Positions 9,290-17,632 of a DNA stretch of 64,000 bases are shown piece after piece. This DNA comes from Clostridia bacterium (lineage in GTDB: Bacteria; Bacillota; Clostridia; Oscillospirales; CAG-272). Position numbers and translations under genes: made by a program. The notes below the pieces were generated by a model. The model was not told the DNA's origin. It saw only the letters and a program-made list of their open reading frames with translations, and did no database searches. Every line of letters begins with the position of its first letter. The first letter of the stretch is position 1. The stretch covers positions 1-64,000 of the forward strand of contig JAFQEJ010000055.1 in the NCBI GenBank assembly GCA_017399105.1. The letters run 5' to 3'.

Positions 9290-11545
9290 ATGAAACTGAT
9301 GTTTGATCTGCCGGAGGTCGACCGCGCCGCCTATGAAGCTGCGGTAGGTAAAGACGAAAAGCTGCTTTACTGTCTCCCCTTCGACATTTATGAGGATCAA
9401 TTCGTTGATGGCTACGTCGCCTTCACCGATAAGAAAATGTATAAGCTCCTCGACGGCAAGCTGCTTGCTACCTTCAATATTGAGGGCGCCTCCGATTTCA
9501 AAACCGAGGTGATGTACGGCAACTGTGGCTTCTATGCCAAAATCGAGGGAAGCACAACCCTCATCTGCCAGTTCATCTCGGGACGCAACCTCCCCCGTTA
9601 TGCCGTCATCGTCAAGGCATGCGAAATTCTCGCCGAGACCGGCAGTAAGGAGCCTGTCACCAACGACACCCCCGAGCGCTTCTGCCCCAAGTGCGGCAGA
9701 CCCTATATCGCGCATACCACCATCTGCCCCTTCTGTATCGATAAGCTTGAGGTTTATAAAAAGCTCTGGGGCATGACCCGAGGCCTCCGCCTCATGATGA
9801 TGGTGCCCTTCCTTGTCAACCTGGTGGGCGTTGTCCTCAACTTTATCCTGCCTTATATCCAGCGCATCGCGGTCGATAACTACCTCTATCCCCAGAATCC
9901 GAGGGTGTTCGATGCCGCCGATAAGCGGGTCTTCTTCCTCATCGTTGTGGCAATCGTCTCCTTCGACCTTTTCTCAAGAGCCATGGGTGTTCTCAGCGGT
10001 CGCTGCTCTGCCATCGCAGGCAACAAATTTGTGCTGATTCTGAAAACCCTGCTTTATGAAAAGCTGTCCTCTCTGTCGCTCTCCTCTCTCCAGCGCCGCT
10101 CCACAGGTGACCTGATGGGACGTGTCAACAACGATACCAATGTTATGAAGGATTTCGTTGTCGGTCAGCTCCCCAACCTCTTCAACCAGCTGACCTCCTT
10201 CCTCATCGCCCTCATCGTCATGCTCGTCATCGACTGGCGCTTCTGTGTGTTCGTATTCGTTCCCGTGCCGATTGTTGTGCTCATTCTTGTCAAGTTCTGG
10301 GCATTCGTCCAGGAGCGCAATGTCCGTGCATGGGTGCTCGGCACAAGAACCGCTCACCTGCTGCAGGATATTCTCAACGGTATCCGTGTCGTCAAGTGCT
10401 TCGGTCAGGAAGAGTACGAGATCAACCGCTACAAGGAGAGCAGTGTCCGCTCCTCCCGTCAGAATGAATCCAACGCCAAGATTTTTGATACCATCTTCCC
10501 GCTGATGGGCTTCATCATTCGTCTGGGCAACTACCTCATCCTCTTCTACGGCTATAATGCAGTATTCGGCGGCGAAATGGGTCTGGGTACCATTCACCAG
10601 GTCTCCACATACGCCAATATGATCTACGGTCCGCTCATGTGGATCACCTTCATCCCGCGTAATATCTCCCAGTTCCTCACCTCGGCAAGCAAGGTCTTCG
10701 AAATTCTCGAGGAAACCCCCGAGGTCGCCGATATCAACCTCCCGATCGATATCCGTATCGAGGGCGATATCAGCATCCGCAACGTCACCTTCGGCTACCA
10801 GAGCTACAATCCCGTCCTTGAGAACATCAACGTAGAGATCAAGGCAGGCGAAATGATCGGCATCGTCGGTCACTCGGGCTGCGGAAAGTCTACCCTCATC
10901 AACCTTCTCATGCGTCTCTATGACGTCAACGAAGGCGAGATTCTCATTGACGACGTCAATATCAAGGATATCTCCCAGAACGCCCTCCGTACCCAGATGG
11001 GTATCGTGCTTCAGGAAACCTTCCTCTTCTCGGGCACCATCCGTGAGAATATCCGCTATTCCAAGCCCCACGCCACCGATGAAGAGGTCATCGCCGCGGC
11101 AAGAATCGCCAACGCCCATGACTTCATCATGAATCTCCCCGAGGGCTATAATACCCTTGTCGGTGAGAAGGGCTACTCTCTCTCGGGCGGCGAGCGTCAG
11201 CGTATTGCCATTGCCCGCGCCGTCATCCACAATCCCCGTATCCTCATCCTCGATGAAGCGACTGCCGCTCTCGATACCGAGACCGAAAAGCTCATTCAGG
11301 ATTCGATCAACAAGCTGGTTCACGGCAGAACCACCTTCGCCATCGCCCACCGTCTCTCCACCCTCCGCAACGCCGACAAGCTCCTCGTTCTCGACAAGGG
11401 CAAGGTTGCAGAATTCGGCACCCACAACGAGCTCCTCGAGCAGAAGGGCATCTACTACAAGCTCGTCATGGCACAGCGCAAGATGGCACACGAGGTGGTC
11501 AAAATGGACGAATCCTCCACCCCCGCCGCCAAAACCGCCGGCTAA
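9290..11545 (+). CDS. ABC exporter with zinc ribbon (second half-transporter)
   Basis: A 751-residue fused permease-ATPase. An N-terminal domain of about 125 residues (YCLPFDIYEDQFVDGYVAFT region) is followed by a Cys4 zinc ribbon FCPKCGRPYIAHTTICPFC (about 131-149), a six-helix ABC membrane domain and a full ATPase domain: Walker A GHSGCGKST (about 526), Q-loop LQETFLFSG, signature LSGGERQR and Walker B ILILDEATA. Both this protein and the one at 5526 have intact catalytic glutamates, so neither is an obviously degenerate subunit. It lacks the large loop insertion of its partner. Substrate unknown. A strong terminator follows. Confidence 0.85.
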   Translation: MKLMFDLPEVDRAAYEAAVGKDEKLLYCLPFDIYEDQFVDGYVAFTDKKMYKLLDGKLLATFNIEGASDFKTEVMYGNCGFYAKIEGSTTLICQFISGRNLPRYAVIVKACEILAETGSKEPVTNDTPERFCPKCGRPYIAHTTICPFCIDKLEVYKKLWGMTRGLRLMMMVPFLVNLVGVVLNFILPYIQRIAVDNYLYPQNPRVFDAADKRVFFLIVVAIVSFDLFSRAMGVLSGRCSAIAGNKFVLILKTLLYEKLSSLSLSSLQRRSTGDLMGRVNNDTNVMKDFVVGQLPNLFNQLTSFLIALIVMLVIDWRFCVFVFVPVPIVVLILVKFWAFVQERNVRAWVLGTRTAHLLQDILNGIRVVKCFGQEEYEINRYKESSVRSSRQNESNAKIFDTIFPLMGFIIRLGNYLILFYGYNAVFGGEMGLGTIHQVSTYANMIYGPLMWITFIPRNISQFLTSASKVFEILEETPEVADINLPIDIRIEGDISIRNVTFGYQSYNPVLENINVEIKAGEMIGIVGHSGCGKSTLINLLMRLYDVNEGEILIDDVNIKDISQNALRTQMGIVLQETFLFSGTIRENIRYSKPHATDEEVIAAARIANAHDFIMNLPEGYNTLVGEKGYSLSGGERQRIAIARAVIHNPRILILDEATAALDTETEKLIQDSINKLVHGRTTFAIAHRLSTLRNADKLLVLDKGKVAEFGTHNELLEQKGIYYKLVMAQRKMAHEVVKMDESSTPAAKTAG

Positions 11546-11575
11546 ACACCACATCCCCAAAATAATACAAAAATT

Positions 11576-11607
11576 AACCCCGACAGAACAAACACTCTGT
11601 CGGGGTT
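11576..11607 (+). terminator. Rho-independent terminator of the ABC cassette
   Basis: AACCCCGACAGA (11576-11587) pairs perfectly with TCTGTCGGGGTT (11596-11607), followed by ATATTTAT. Confidence 0.85.
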
Positions 11608-11632
11608 ATATTTATCGTTGCTCCAACTATAT

Positions 11633-11965
11633 TCAGTCTTTCGCTGCATATCGGAAAATACCCGGCCAATTTATTGGTCGAGGATTTTCTTAAGCGGCGC
11701 TGTATGTACTCCTAAATTTGCACGTACTTCATGCGCTTCTTCAGCCTTTCGCTGCATTTCGGAAAATCCGGTCCGACGCATGCGGCGGCAGCCAATTCAT
11801 TGGCTGAGGATTTTCGCAAGCGGCGCGGTACATGCGTTCAAATTTGCACGTTCTCCATGCGCTTCTTCAGCCTTTCGCTGCATTTCGGAAAATACCCAGC
11901 CAATAAAAATTGGCTGGGTATTTTCGCAAGCGATGCTGTAGTTGTTCGCACCAACTTCATGCATC
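11633..11965. repeat. Three tandem ~108-126 bp noncoding repeats
   Basis: TCAGTCTTTCGCTGCAT or TCAGCCTTTCGCTGCAT opens each unit at 11633, 11741 and 11867. Each unit has an inner hairpin built on CCAGCCAAT/ATTGGCTGG-type arms, then ATTTTC(G/T)(C/T)AAGCG and a conserved CACGT/TCATGC end. This fills the 424-base gap after the ABC cassette; no coding sequence is seen. Confidence 0.75.
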
Positions 11966-11969
11966 GCAT

Positions 11970-13466
11970 TTATTCCGAGAGAACCTTATCGACGAATTTG
12001 TCGAGAGCTTTCTGTGCGGATTTTTCCTGCTTTGCATAGAAGGATGCAATCTCGGTTTGACCGGACTTGGCTAGATTCTGGAAAGCACCTGCCATGCCGC
12101 CGAAGCCGAAGATATCGCCGATGTCGAAGGTGCGGTTTGCGAAAATCAGGTCGAGCATTGCTTCGGACTCATCATCGCGGGCACCCTTGGTCTTGAGCGC
12201 AGTCTCGTAGTATGCGGGCATTACAGTGTACTTGGACTCTGCTGCCAGTGCTTCAAGGATCAGACCGATGCGCTCGAGGTTTGCGGGATCGGTAGCAGCG
12301 GTGGTGGGAACAGAGAGAAGACCGCCGGTGTGGATGGAGACATAGGATTCATAGTTCTCCTGTGCCTCGTCATACTTCGGAATGGGGAGAATACCGAAAT
12401 CGGTCTCGGTGGAGCGCATCTGGGTTACAAGGTCGAGACGCATCCAGTAGAAGAGTCCGTGACCGTTGGGGAAGAGCTGCTCGAAAACGCTGTCCTCATT
12501 AAGCGCGGGAGTTGCGTGCTGGTTGATGAAGTTATCCTCATCGAAGATGATCTCGAAGATCTTCTCAACGATGGCATAGTTCTTCTCGCTCTCGAAGGAG
12601 AGAACAGGGAGGTCCTCGTCATCCTTGGTGCAGAAGCGTCCGCCGGCTCCTTCAAAGAAGCTCATGAGAACGTCGTTCTTGCCGAGGAATGCCCAGATGT
12701 CGTTTTCGTCCATCTTCTGGTCGCCGTTGACATCCTGAGATGCGGTCTTGAAGTTCTCCATCAGATAGTCCATGGTCCACTTGCCGTTATGAACTGCCTC
12801 GTAGAGATTGGGAAGCTGGAGATCGTCTGCCATCTGCTTGTTGAATGCCATGGCAGCGGTAGCGTCCTTGTCGATGACGTTGATGTCGGTTGCGACAAGA
12901 TAAAGCTTGTTATTGATCGAGATGTCCTCAACAGAGCGCTGATCCCACCAGGGCTTGGAGAAGTCCACATGCTCAAGCAGGTTCAGGTCGAGGAAGTTGC
13001 CGTCTGCAAGCATCGCGCCGATATCGGTCATACGCAGATAGGAGACATCGTAGTTATGCTCGCCCATACGAACCTGGTTCTTGATGGTGGTCTGGATTGC
13101 GTCGTGCGCTTCTTCCATAAGGGTGATCTTCACATCGTAGCGCTCCTCCACAATGCGGTTGCGCTTGAGGACTGCATCGTTGATAACGTCCCCGTTTTCA
13201 GCTTCAGCGTAGATGTCCTTGTTGCGGCGGTGATCCCAGCCGTTGACAAACCAGTGGATGAATTTGAATTCCTGTCCTTCGTAGTCAACGCCCTCCATGG
13301 GAATGTCGGGTGTAACTCTTGTTTCCTCTGCCTCGGTATCGGCAGCGGTATCGATTGCAGTACCTGTGGTATCTGCAGACTGCTGTGTTCCTTCATCCGA
13401 TGCGCAGGACACACTGCCGAGCAGAGTCAGCGCCAGCAGAAGGATTGCTGTTAATCTCTTTGCCAT
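11970..13466 (-). CDS. Extracellular solute-binding lipoprotein
   Basis: Probable sugar-type ABC solute-binding protein of 498 residues, exported and lipid-anchored: MAKRLTAILLLALTLLGSVSC is a lipoprotein signal ending in a lipobox-like GSVSC. A Thr/Ala/Glu-rich linker leads to a family 1-like binding domain with internal landmarks YDVSYLRMTDIGAML and WWDQRSVEDISINNKLYL. An EF-hand-like loop, DVNGDQKMDENDI, lies mid-protein, as in other clostridial members. GGAGG sits 12 bases before ATG 13466. No permease or ATPase gene is adjacent, so it is an orphan component. It lies 31 bases after rnhA and probably shares its transcript. Confidence 0.8.
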   Translation of the reverse strand: MAKRLTAILLLALTLLGSVSCASDEGTQQSADTTGTAIDTAADTEAEETRVTPDIPMEGVDYEGQEFKFIHWFVNGWDHRRNKDIYAEAENGDVINDAVLKRNRIVEERYDVKITLMEEAHDAIQTTIKNQVRMGEHNYDVSYLRMTDIGAMLADGNFLDLNLLEHVDFSKPWWDQRSVEDISINNKLYLVATDINVIDKDATAAMAFNKQMADDLQLPNLYEAVHNGKWTMDYLMENFKTASQDVNGDQKMDENDIWAFLGKNDVLMSFFEGAGGRFCTKDDEDLPVLSFESEKNYAIVEKIFEIIFDEDNFINQHATPALNEDSVFEQLFPNGHGLFYWMRLDLVTQMRSTETDFGILPIPKYDEAQENYESYVSIHTGGLLSVPTTAATDPANLERIGLILEALAAESKYTVMPAYYETALKTKGARDDESEAMLDLIFANRTFDIGDIFGFGGMAGAFQNLAKSGQTEIASFYAKQEKSAQKALDKFVDKVLSE

Positions 13467-13497
13467 AAGTAAGTACCTCCATAAAATTTTTATATAA

Positions 13498-13977
13498 TCA
13501 GATAAGTACAGCCTTGATTTCGTCCTCATCCCGTCCTGCTGCCTTTGCGCGGGCGGCGGCTTCCACAGCCAGGCGGTCACAGCGCTCGTTCATGGGGTGG
13601 CCTGCGTGACCCTTGACCCAGACAAAGCTGACCCGATGAATCTCCAGCAGGCGAAGCAGCTCTTCCCAGAGCTCGGGGTTGAGTGCCGGCTTTTTATCTG
13701 CCTTGATCCAGCCTTTGGCGCGCCAGGATTTTGCCCAGCCCTTGGTAATGGCGTCAATGAGGTATTTGGAATCGGAGGTGAGAGTGACCTCGCAGGGCTC
13801 CCTCAGCGCGGAGAGTGCGGCGATGGCACCCGATAGCTCCATGCGGTTATTGGTGGTGTTGATATAGCCGCGGGATATCTCCTTGCGATGGGCACCGAAG
13901 ACGAGGATGGCTCCGTAGCCGCCTGGACCGGGATTGCCGCTGCAGGCGCCGTCAGTATAGATAGAAACTTGCTTCAT
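13498..13977 (-). CDS. rnhA: Ribonuclease HI
   Basis: Cytoplasmic endonuclease that degrades the RNA strand of RNA-DNA hybrids. All four metal-binding acidic residues are visible in context: [14 protein letters not shown] (D), NRMELSGAI (E), TSDSKYLID (D) and MNERCDRLA (D). The basic handle helix ([18 protein letters not shown]) typical of the E. coli type is present. The 159-residue length is normal, with a short Ala/Arg/Glu-rich C-terminal tail. Confidence 0.95.
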   Translation of the reverse strand: MKQVSIYTDGACSGNPGPGGYGAILVFGAHRKEISRGYINTTNNRMELSGAIAALSALREPCEVTLTSDSKYLIDAITKGWAKSWRAKGWIKADKKPALNPELWEELLRLLEIHRVSFVWVKGHAGHPMNERCDRLAVEAAARAKAAGRDEDEIKAVLI

Positions 13978-14005
13978 AATTGCTCCGATTTATGGTTGTC
14001 TTTAT

Positions 14006-14034
14006 ATTATATCAAATTATTTAGAAAAATGCAA
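14006..14034 (-). promoter_or_regulatory. Sigma-A promoter of rnhA
   Basis: On the minus strand TTGCAT (14034-14029), 17-base spacer, TATAAT (14011-14006), about 30 bases before the rnhA start. Confidence 0.65.
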
Positions 14035-14231
14035 CCGTTTCTGTTACATAGGACAGTAAATTTTGATATTATTTCACCGAAGCATGGGACTTTTTGACCA
14101 ACTAAAGGAATCGCACAGCAACCAAAGCCTCGCACTCCGGGAGAGCCTTGGCGGAGCCTTTGTTAAGCTTGCTGATTGATCGTCGTATCATATTGCAAAT
14201 GCTGCTGACAGAGATGCCGTGATGCTTTTTG
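14035..14231. other. Intergenic stretch without a recognisable gene
   Basis: The rest of the 341-base gap between rnhA and pyrK. A minus-strand reading (GISVSSICNMIRR...) has a faint helix-turn-helix look but no start or length to support a gene; I treat it as noncoding. Confidence 0.4.
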
Positions 14232-14260
14232 TTGACAGAATGAGATTTGTGCGGTATAAT
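14232..14260 (+). promoter_or_regulatory. Consensus sigma-A promoter of the pyrK operon
   Basis: TTGACA (14232-14237), exactly 17 bases, TATAAT (14255-14260); both hexamers are perfect. It lies about 60 bases before pyrK. No PyrR-type attenuator is visible in the short leader. Confidence 0.85.
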
Positions 14261-14318
14261 TATAATGATAAAATATGCAATTTCAGATAAAATTCAATTG
14301 ACCGAAAGGATTGATCAT

Positions 14319-15092
14319 ATGAACCCGATTCTTGCAAAAGGAAAGATCCTCTCCAACCGTCTGCTTCTGGAGGGCGGATTGCTCTACGAAATGAAGATTC
14401 TCACCCCCGAGATGGCGGCGGGAGCTCTGCCGGGTCAGTTTGTGCAGGTGGACTGCGGTGAGGGAACCTCTCTTCGCCGTCCGATCAGCATTTGCGACTG
14501 CGACGACATCACACTGACCCTTTGCTACGATGTACGCGGCAAGGGAACACTTGCCATGGCGAAGATGCCGGTGGGAGGCGAGATTGACCTGCTGGGTCCC
14601 ATCGGAAGAGGCTTTGAGATTCCCGAGCAGGGACGTGTGCTGCTGGTTGGCGGCGGCATCGGTATTTATCCGCTGGTGAAGCCTGCATCTCTGCTTGGCG
14701 GACGGGCAAAGGCTTTGCTTGGATTCCGCAATGCTTCGCTGGTGAACGGGGTGGAGTATTTCACCGATTATGGTGCCGAGGCTTTGGTTTGCACCGACGA
14801 CGGAAGCTATGGGGTACACGGATTTGTAACCTCGCTGCTGGAGGAGGAGCTGAAGGCAGGCGATGCGACGGTACTCATCTGCGGTCCGATGCCCATGATG
14901 AAGGCGGCGGCGGCTGTATGTGCGAAGTACGGCGCTGCGGCGCAGGTGAGCCTTGAGGAGCGCATGGGATGCGGTGTCGGTGCTTGTCTGGCATGCGTTT
15001 GCAAGATCAAGGTGAAGGATGGCGACGGTGAGAAGCATGCACGGGTTTGTGTGGACGGGCCGGTATTTGATGCGAGTGAGGTTGTTTGGTAA
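14319..15092 (+). CDS. pyrK: Dihydroorotate dehydrogenase B, electron-transfer subunit
   Basis: FAD and [2Fe-2S] subunit that passes electrons from PyrD to NAD in pyrimidine synthesis. The 257-residue protein has a ferredoxin-reductase fold: FAD-binding RRPISICDCD near residue 48, a nucleotide-binding VLLVGGGIGIYPL, and the C-terminal cluster MGCGVGACLACVCK plus ARVC supplying four cysteines. GAAAGGA precedes ATG 14319; the frame opens further upstream, but that sequence overlaps the consensus promoter. Leucine codons are mostly CTG, unlike the CTC-rich genes to the left. Confidence 0.9.
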   Translation: MNPILAKGKILSNRLLLEGGLLYEMKILTPEMAAGALPGQFVQVDCGEGTSLRRPISICDCDDITLTLCYDVRGKGTLAMAKMPVGGEIDLLGPIGRGFEIPEQGRVLLVGGGIGIYPLVKPASLLGGRAKALLGFRNASLVNGVEYFTDYGAEALVCTDDGSYGVHGFVTSLLEEELKAGDATVLICGPMPMMKAAAAVCAKYGAAAQVSLEERMGCGVGACLACVCKIKVKDGDGEKHARVCVDGPVFDASEVVW

Positions 15093-15246
15093 GTTTTGGT
15101 TTGAAGTGTAGGTGCTTCGAATAGTGTACACCAGGATTCATACATCGATTACATACGATTTCATTTTAAATTTAGTCCCAATTCGATTTTGTGTCCCCGA
15201 TCAATGAAAACGCACTTGACAAATAAGAAGTTGACGAGGTGATAGT

Positions 15247-15564
15247 ATGGTGCTGTATTCTATCATTATGTTTTTGGCAGCGGTCCCAATGATTAAAATA
15301 AGCATAGCGATATATCAAGGCAAAACCAGCTTGATTCATGATTACCATCAAACTAAAGTTACTGATAAAGCTGCCTATGGAAAAGCTTTTGGAAAAGCCA
15401 TGTTTGTTGTCGCAATGGCATTATTACTCAGCGGTATAATAGGTCTGTTCGGTGCTTCAGAAGTAATTGCAAAGATTGCTGTTGCAGTACTGTTTATTGG
15501 CTTATTCATCGGAATTGCTTGGATTGTCGCAGTCCAAAAGAAATACAACAAAGGTATATTTTGA
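15247..15564 (+). CDS. Small membrane protein, DUF3784-like
   Basis: A 105-residue protein with one N-terminal membrane helix, a conserved-looking polar loop (HDYHQTKVTDKAAYGKAFGKA) and two more helices. The loop and helix pattern resembles DUF3784 membrane proteins of Clostridia; function unknown. GAGGTGAT precedes ATG 15247. The gene is clearly more AT-rich than pyrK and pyrD on either side and interrupts that gene pair, suggesting later insertion. Confidence 0.7.
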   Translation: MVLYSIIMFLAAVPMIKISIAIYQGKTSLIHDYHQTKVTDKAAYGKAFGKAMFVVAMALLLSGIIGLFGASEVIAKIAVAVLFIGLFIGIAWIVAVQKKYNKGIF

Positions 15565-15668
15565 TTAGACAAATTCCAATTTATCTTACTGTTTTTGATT
15601 GTAGTTTATAGGAACACAAAAGGTAATTGGAAGTAAATTATAACAATAACATATATTTGGAGTTTATT

Positions 15669-16586
15669 ATGGCTAAAGTAGATATGTCTGTAAATATTGC
15701 AGGGGTTACGCTGCGTAATCCTGTGGTTACGGTTTCGGGAGCCTGCGGGTTCGGTGAGGAGTACAAGCCTTTTTACACGACGGCTGACATTGGAGCGATT
15801 GCGGTAAAGGGCACGACTCTGCTGCCGAGACTTGGCAATGCGGTGCCGAGAATCGCCGAGACGCCGGCGGGAATTTTAAACAGCATTGGTTTACAGAATC
15901 CCGGTGTGGATGTATTTGTCACCCGCGAGCTGCCCAGACTGCGCGAGGAGGGTGCCTGCGTGATTGCAAACATTGCGGGAAGCACCCTTGAGGACTATCA
16001 GGCGGTTGCAGAGCGGGTTGCCGACGCGGGCGTTGATCTGATTGAGATGAATATCTCCTGTCCCAACGTGAAGGAGGGCGGCGTTGCCTTCGGTGTAATC
16101 CCCGCGATGGTGGAAAAGATCACAGCGGCGGTGAAGGAGAAGTGCGGCAAGGTTCCGCTGATTGTCAAGCTTTCGCCCAACGTTGCCGACATTGCAGAGA
16201 ATGCAAGAGCTGCTCAGGCGGGCGGTGCGGATGCGCTGTCGCTGATCAACACGCTGATCGGCATGAGAATTGACATCAAATCGAGAAAGCCGATTCTGGC
16301 GAACAAGATCGGCGGTCTGTCGGGTCCTGCGGTTTTCCCGGTAGCGGTACGCATGGTATGGCAGGCAAAAAAAGCGACCGGACTTCCCATCATCGGCATG
16401 GGCGGCGTTGCCACTGCAGAGGATGCCATCGAGATCATGATGGCGGGTGCTGACGCAGTCGGTGTGGGCACTGCCATGTTCAAAAATCCCATGGCGCCCA
16501 TTGAGATTCGCGACGGAATCGAGCGCTGGTGTGAGGAGCATGGAATTGCCGACGTAAAGGAGATTACCGGCTCGGTGATTGACTGA
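15669..16586 (+). CDS. pyrD: Dihydroorotate dehydrogenase B, catalytic subunit
   Basis: FMN enzyme that oxidises dihydroorotate to orotate and forms a heterotetramer with PyrK. The 305-residue TIM barrel shows the class 1B active-site cysteine in MNISCPNVKEGG, the FMN contact region GIGMGGV-like IIGMGGVATAEDAIE and the N-terminal VSGACGFGEEY. The start ATG 15669 is set by GGAG seven bases upstream; the open frame extends to 15627 without a site. Its stop overlaps the start of the next gene by one base (TGATG). Confidence 0.95.
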   Translation: MAKVDMSVNIAGVTLRNPVVTVSGACGFGEEYKPFYTTADIGAIAVKGTTLLPRLGNAVPRIAETPAGILNSIGLQNPGVDVFVTRELPRLREEGACVIANIAGSTLEDYQAVAERVADAGVDLIEMNISCPNVKEGGVAFGVIPAMVEKITAAVKEKCGKVPLIVKLSPNVADIAENARAAQAGGADALSLINTLIGMRIDIKSRKPILANKIGGLSGPAVFPVAVRMVWQAKKATGLPIIGMGGVATAEDAIEIMMAGADAVGVGTAMFKNPMAPIEIRDGIERWCEEHGIADVKEITGSVID

Positions 16587-17602
16587 TGAGAAATGAAACG
16601 GCTGCTGTCCCGCGGCAGGTTCGAGCAAGGAGAGTACAGCTTCTTGCGGCTGCGGTGGGATGGATTCTTTATGCGCTGACGGCGCGGGAGCTTTCCTTTG
16701 GAGGCGTGACCCTGTCAAGGAGCCTTCTGATCGCGGCGGCAGCGGTCATGACGCTGATCTGCTGCATGCTCTTCACCGACCTGCGCAGGCTTCGGCTGTC
16801 GGAAGCGACGGCGATGGGAGCGGCTCCCTCTGCCTGCTTCATTCTGCTTGGAGGCGCAGCGGCGGTGCCCGGAATCTTTCTGATCTCCTTTGCCCTCTGC
16901 ATGCTCTGCTATTTCGGGCTGAGGACACTCTTTCTCATCGCCTGCGGAAGAGAATCAAGTCGGGCGGTAAAACAGCGCTGTCATTTGATGGCGCGGGTAT
17001 GGACGCTTCCTCTGATCGGGGCGGCGGTGATTCTGCTGGCGATTCTTCCGACATTTTCTGCGGTCGGCGGCGAGGTTCTGCTCGATCGGGCAATCGATGA
17101 CAGGGAAGAGCTGTTGGCGCTCTATGCGGAGGAGCTTCGGGCGATGGAGGACACGCGCTGGCTCGGCTACGGCGAAAAGGAGCGGCTTGATGCGCTCGAG
17201 GCTGTGGCAGAGCTGGAGTGCCGCTGGCTGGGCATTGAAGCGCCTGAGCTTGCTTCGGCTGAGCTTGGCGAGGATGTGCTGGGGCAGTACGACAACAAGA
17301 AATTCACCGTTTATATCAGCTCGGAGGAGCTGATGAATGAATCTGCCTTCACCTGCATCACCACCCTGCTTCACGAGCTGAGACACTGCTATCAGTTCCG
17401 CGTGGTGGAATCGGTGAATTGGGAGAAGAAGAGCAGCGATCTGCGCTACTACAGCGAGGCTGAGGTCTGGCGCGGGGAGCTGATGAGCTATGTGAGCGGC
17501 ACCCATGAAGCTTATGATGAATACTATGAACAGGCAATCGAAGCCGACGCAAGGGCATACGCAAAAAAGCATGCTCTTGACTATACCGAATACCTCAACT
17601 GA
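16586..17602 (+). CDS. Membrane-anchored putative zinc metallopeptidase
   Basis: A 338-residue protein with about five predicted membrane helices in residues 15-165, then a domain of about 170 residues containing HELRH, an HExxH zinc-binding signature, at about residue 261 (sequence TTLLHELRHCYQF). A downstream glutamate in AIEADARAYAKKH could be the third ligand, as in gluzincin-like enzymes. ATG 16586 overlaps the pyrD stop, so translation is probably coupled. I do not recognise a named family. Substrate unknown; a role in membrane-protein processing is inference. Confidence 0.7.
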   Translation: MRNETAAVPRQVRARRVQLLAAAVGWILYALTARELSFGGVTLSRSLLIAAAAVMTLICCMLFTDLRRLRLSEATAMGAAPSACFILLGGAAAVPGIFLISFALCMLCYFGLRTLFLIACGRESSRAVKQRCHLMARVWTLPLIGAAVILLAILPTFSAVGGEVLLDRAIDDREELLALYAEELRAMEDTRWLGYGEKERLDALEAVAELECRWLGIEAPELASAELGEDVLGQYDNKKFTVYISSEELMNESAFTCITTLLHELRHCYQFRVVESVNWEKKSSDLRYYSEAEVWRGELMSYVSGTHEAYDEYYEQAIEADARAYAKKHALDYTEYLN

Positions 17603-17632
17603 GGTTCACCGAATAACAAATGGAGGTCTGTT

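Noticed and set aside
14035..14231. Helix-turn-helix gene remnant on the minus strand
   Set aside because: The resemblance is limited to about 15 residues with no start, site or extended frame.
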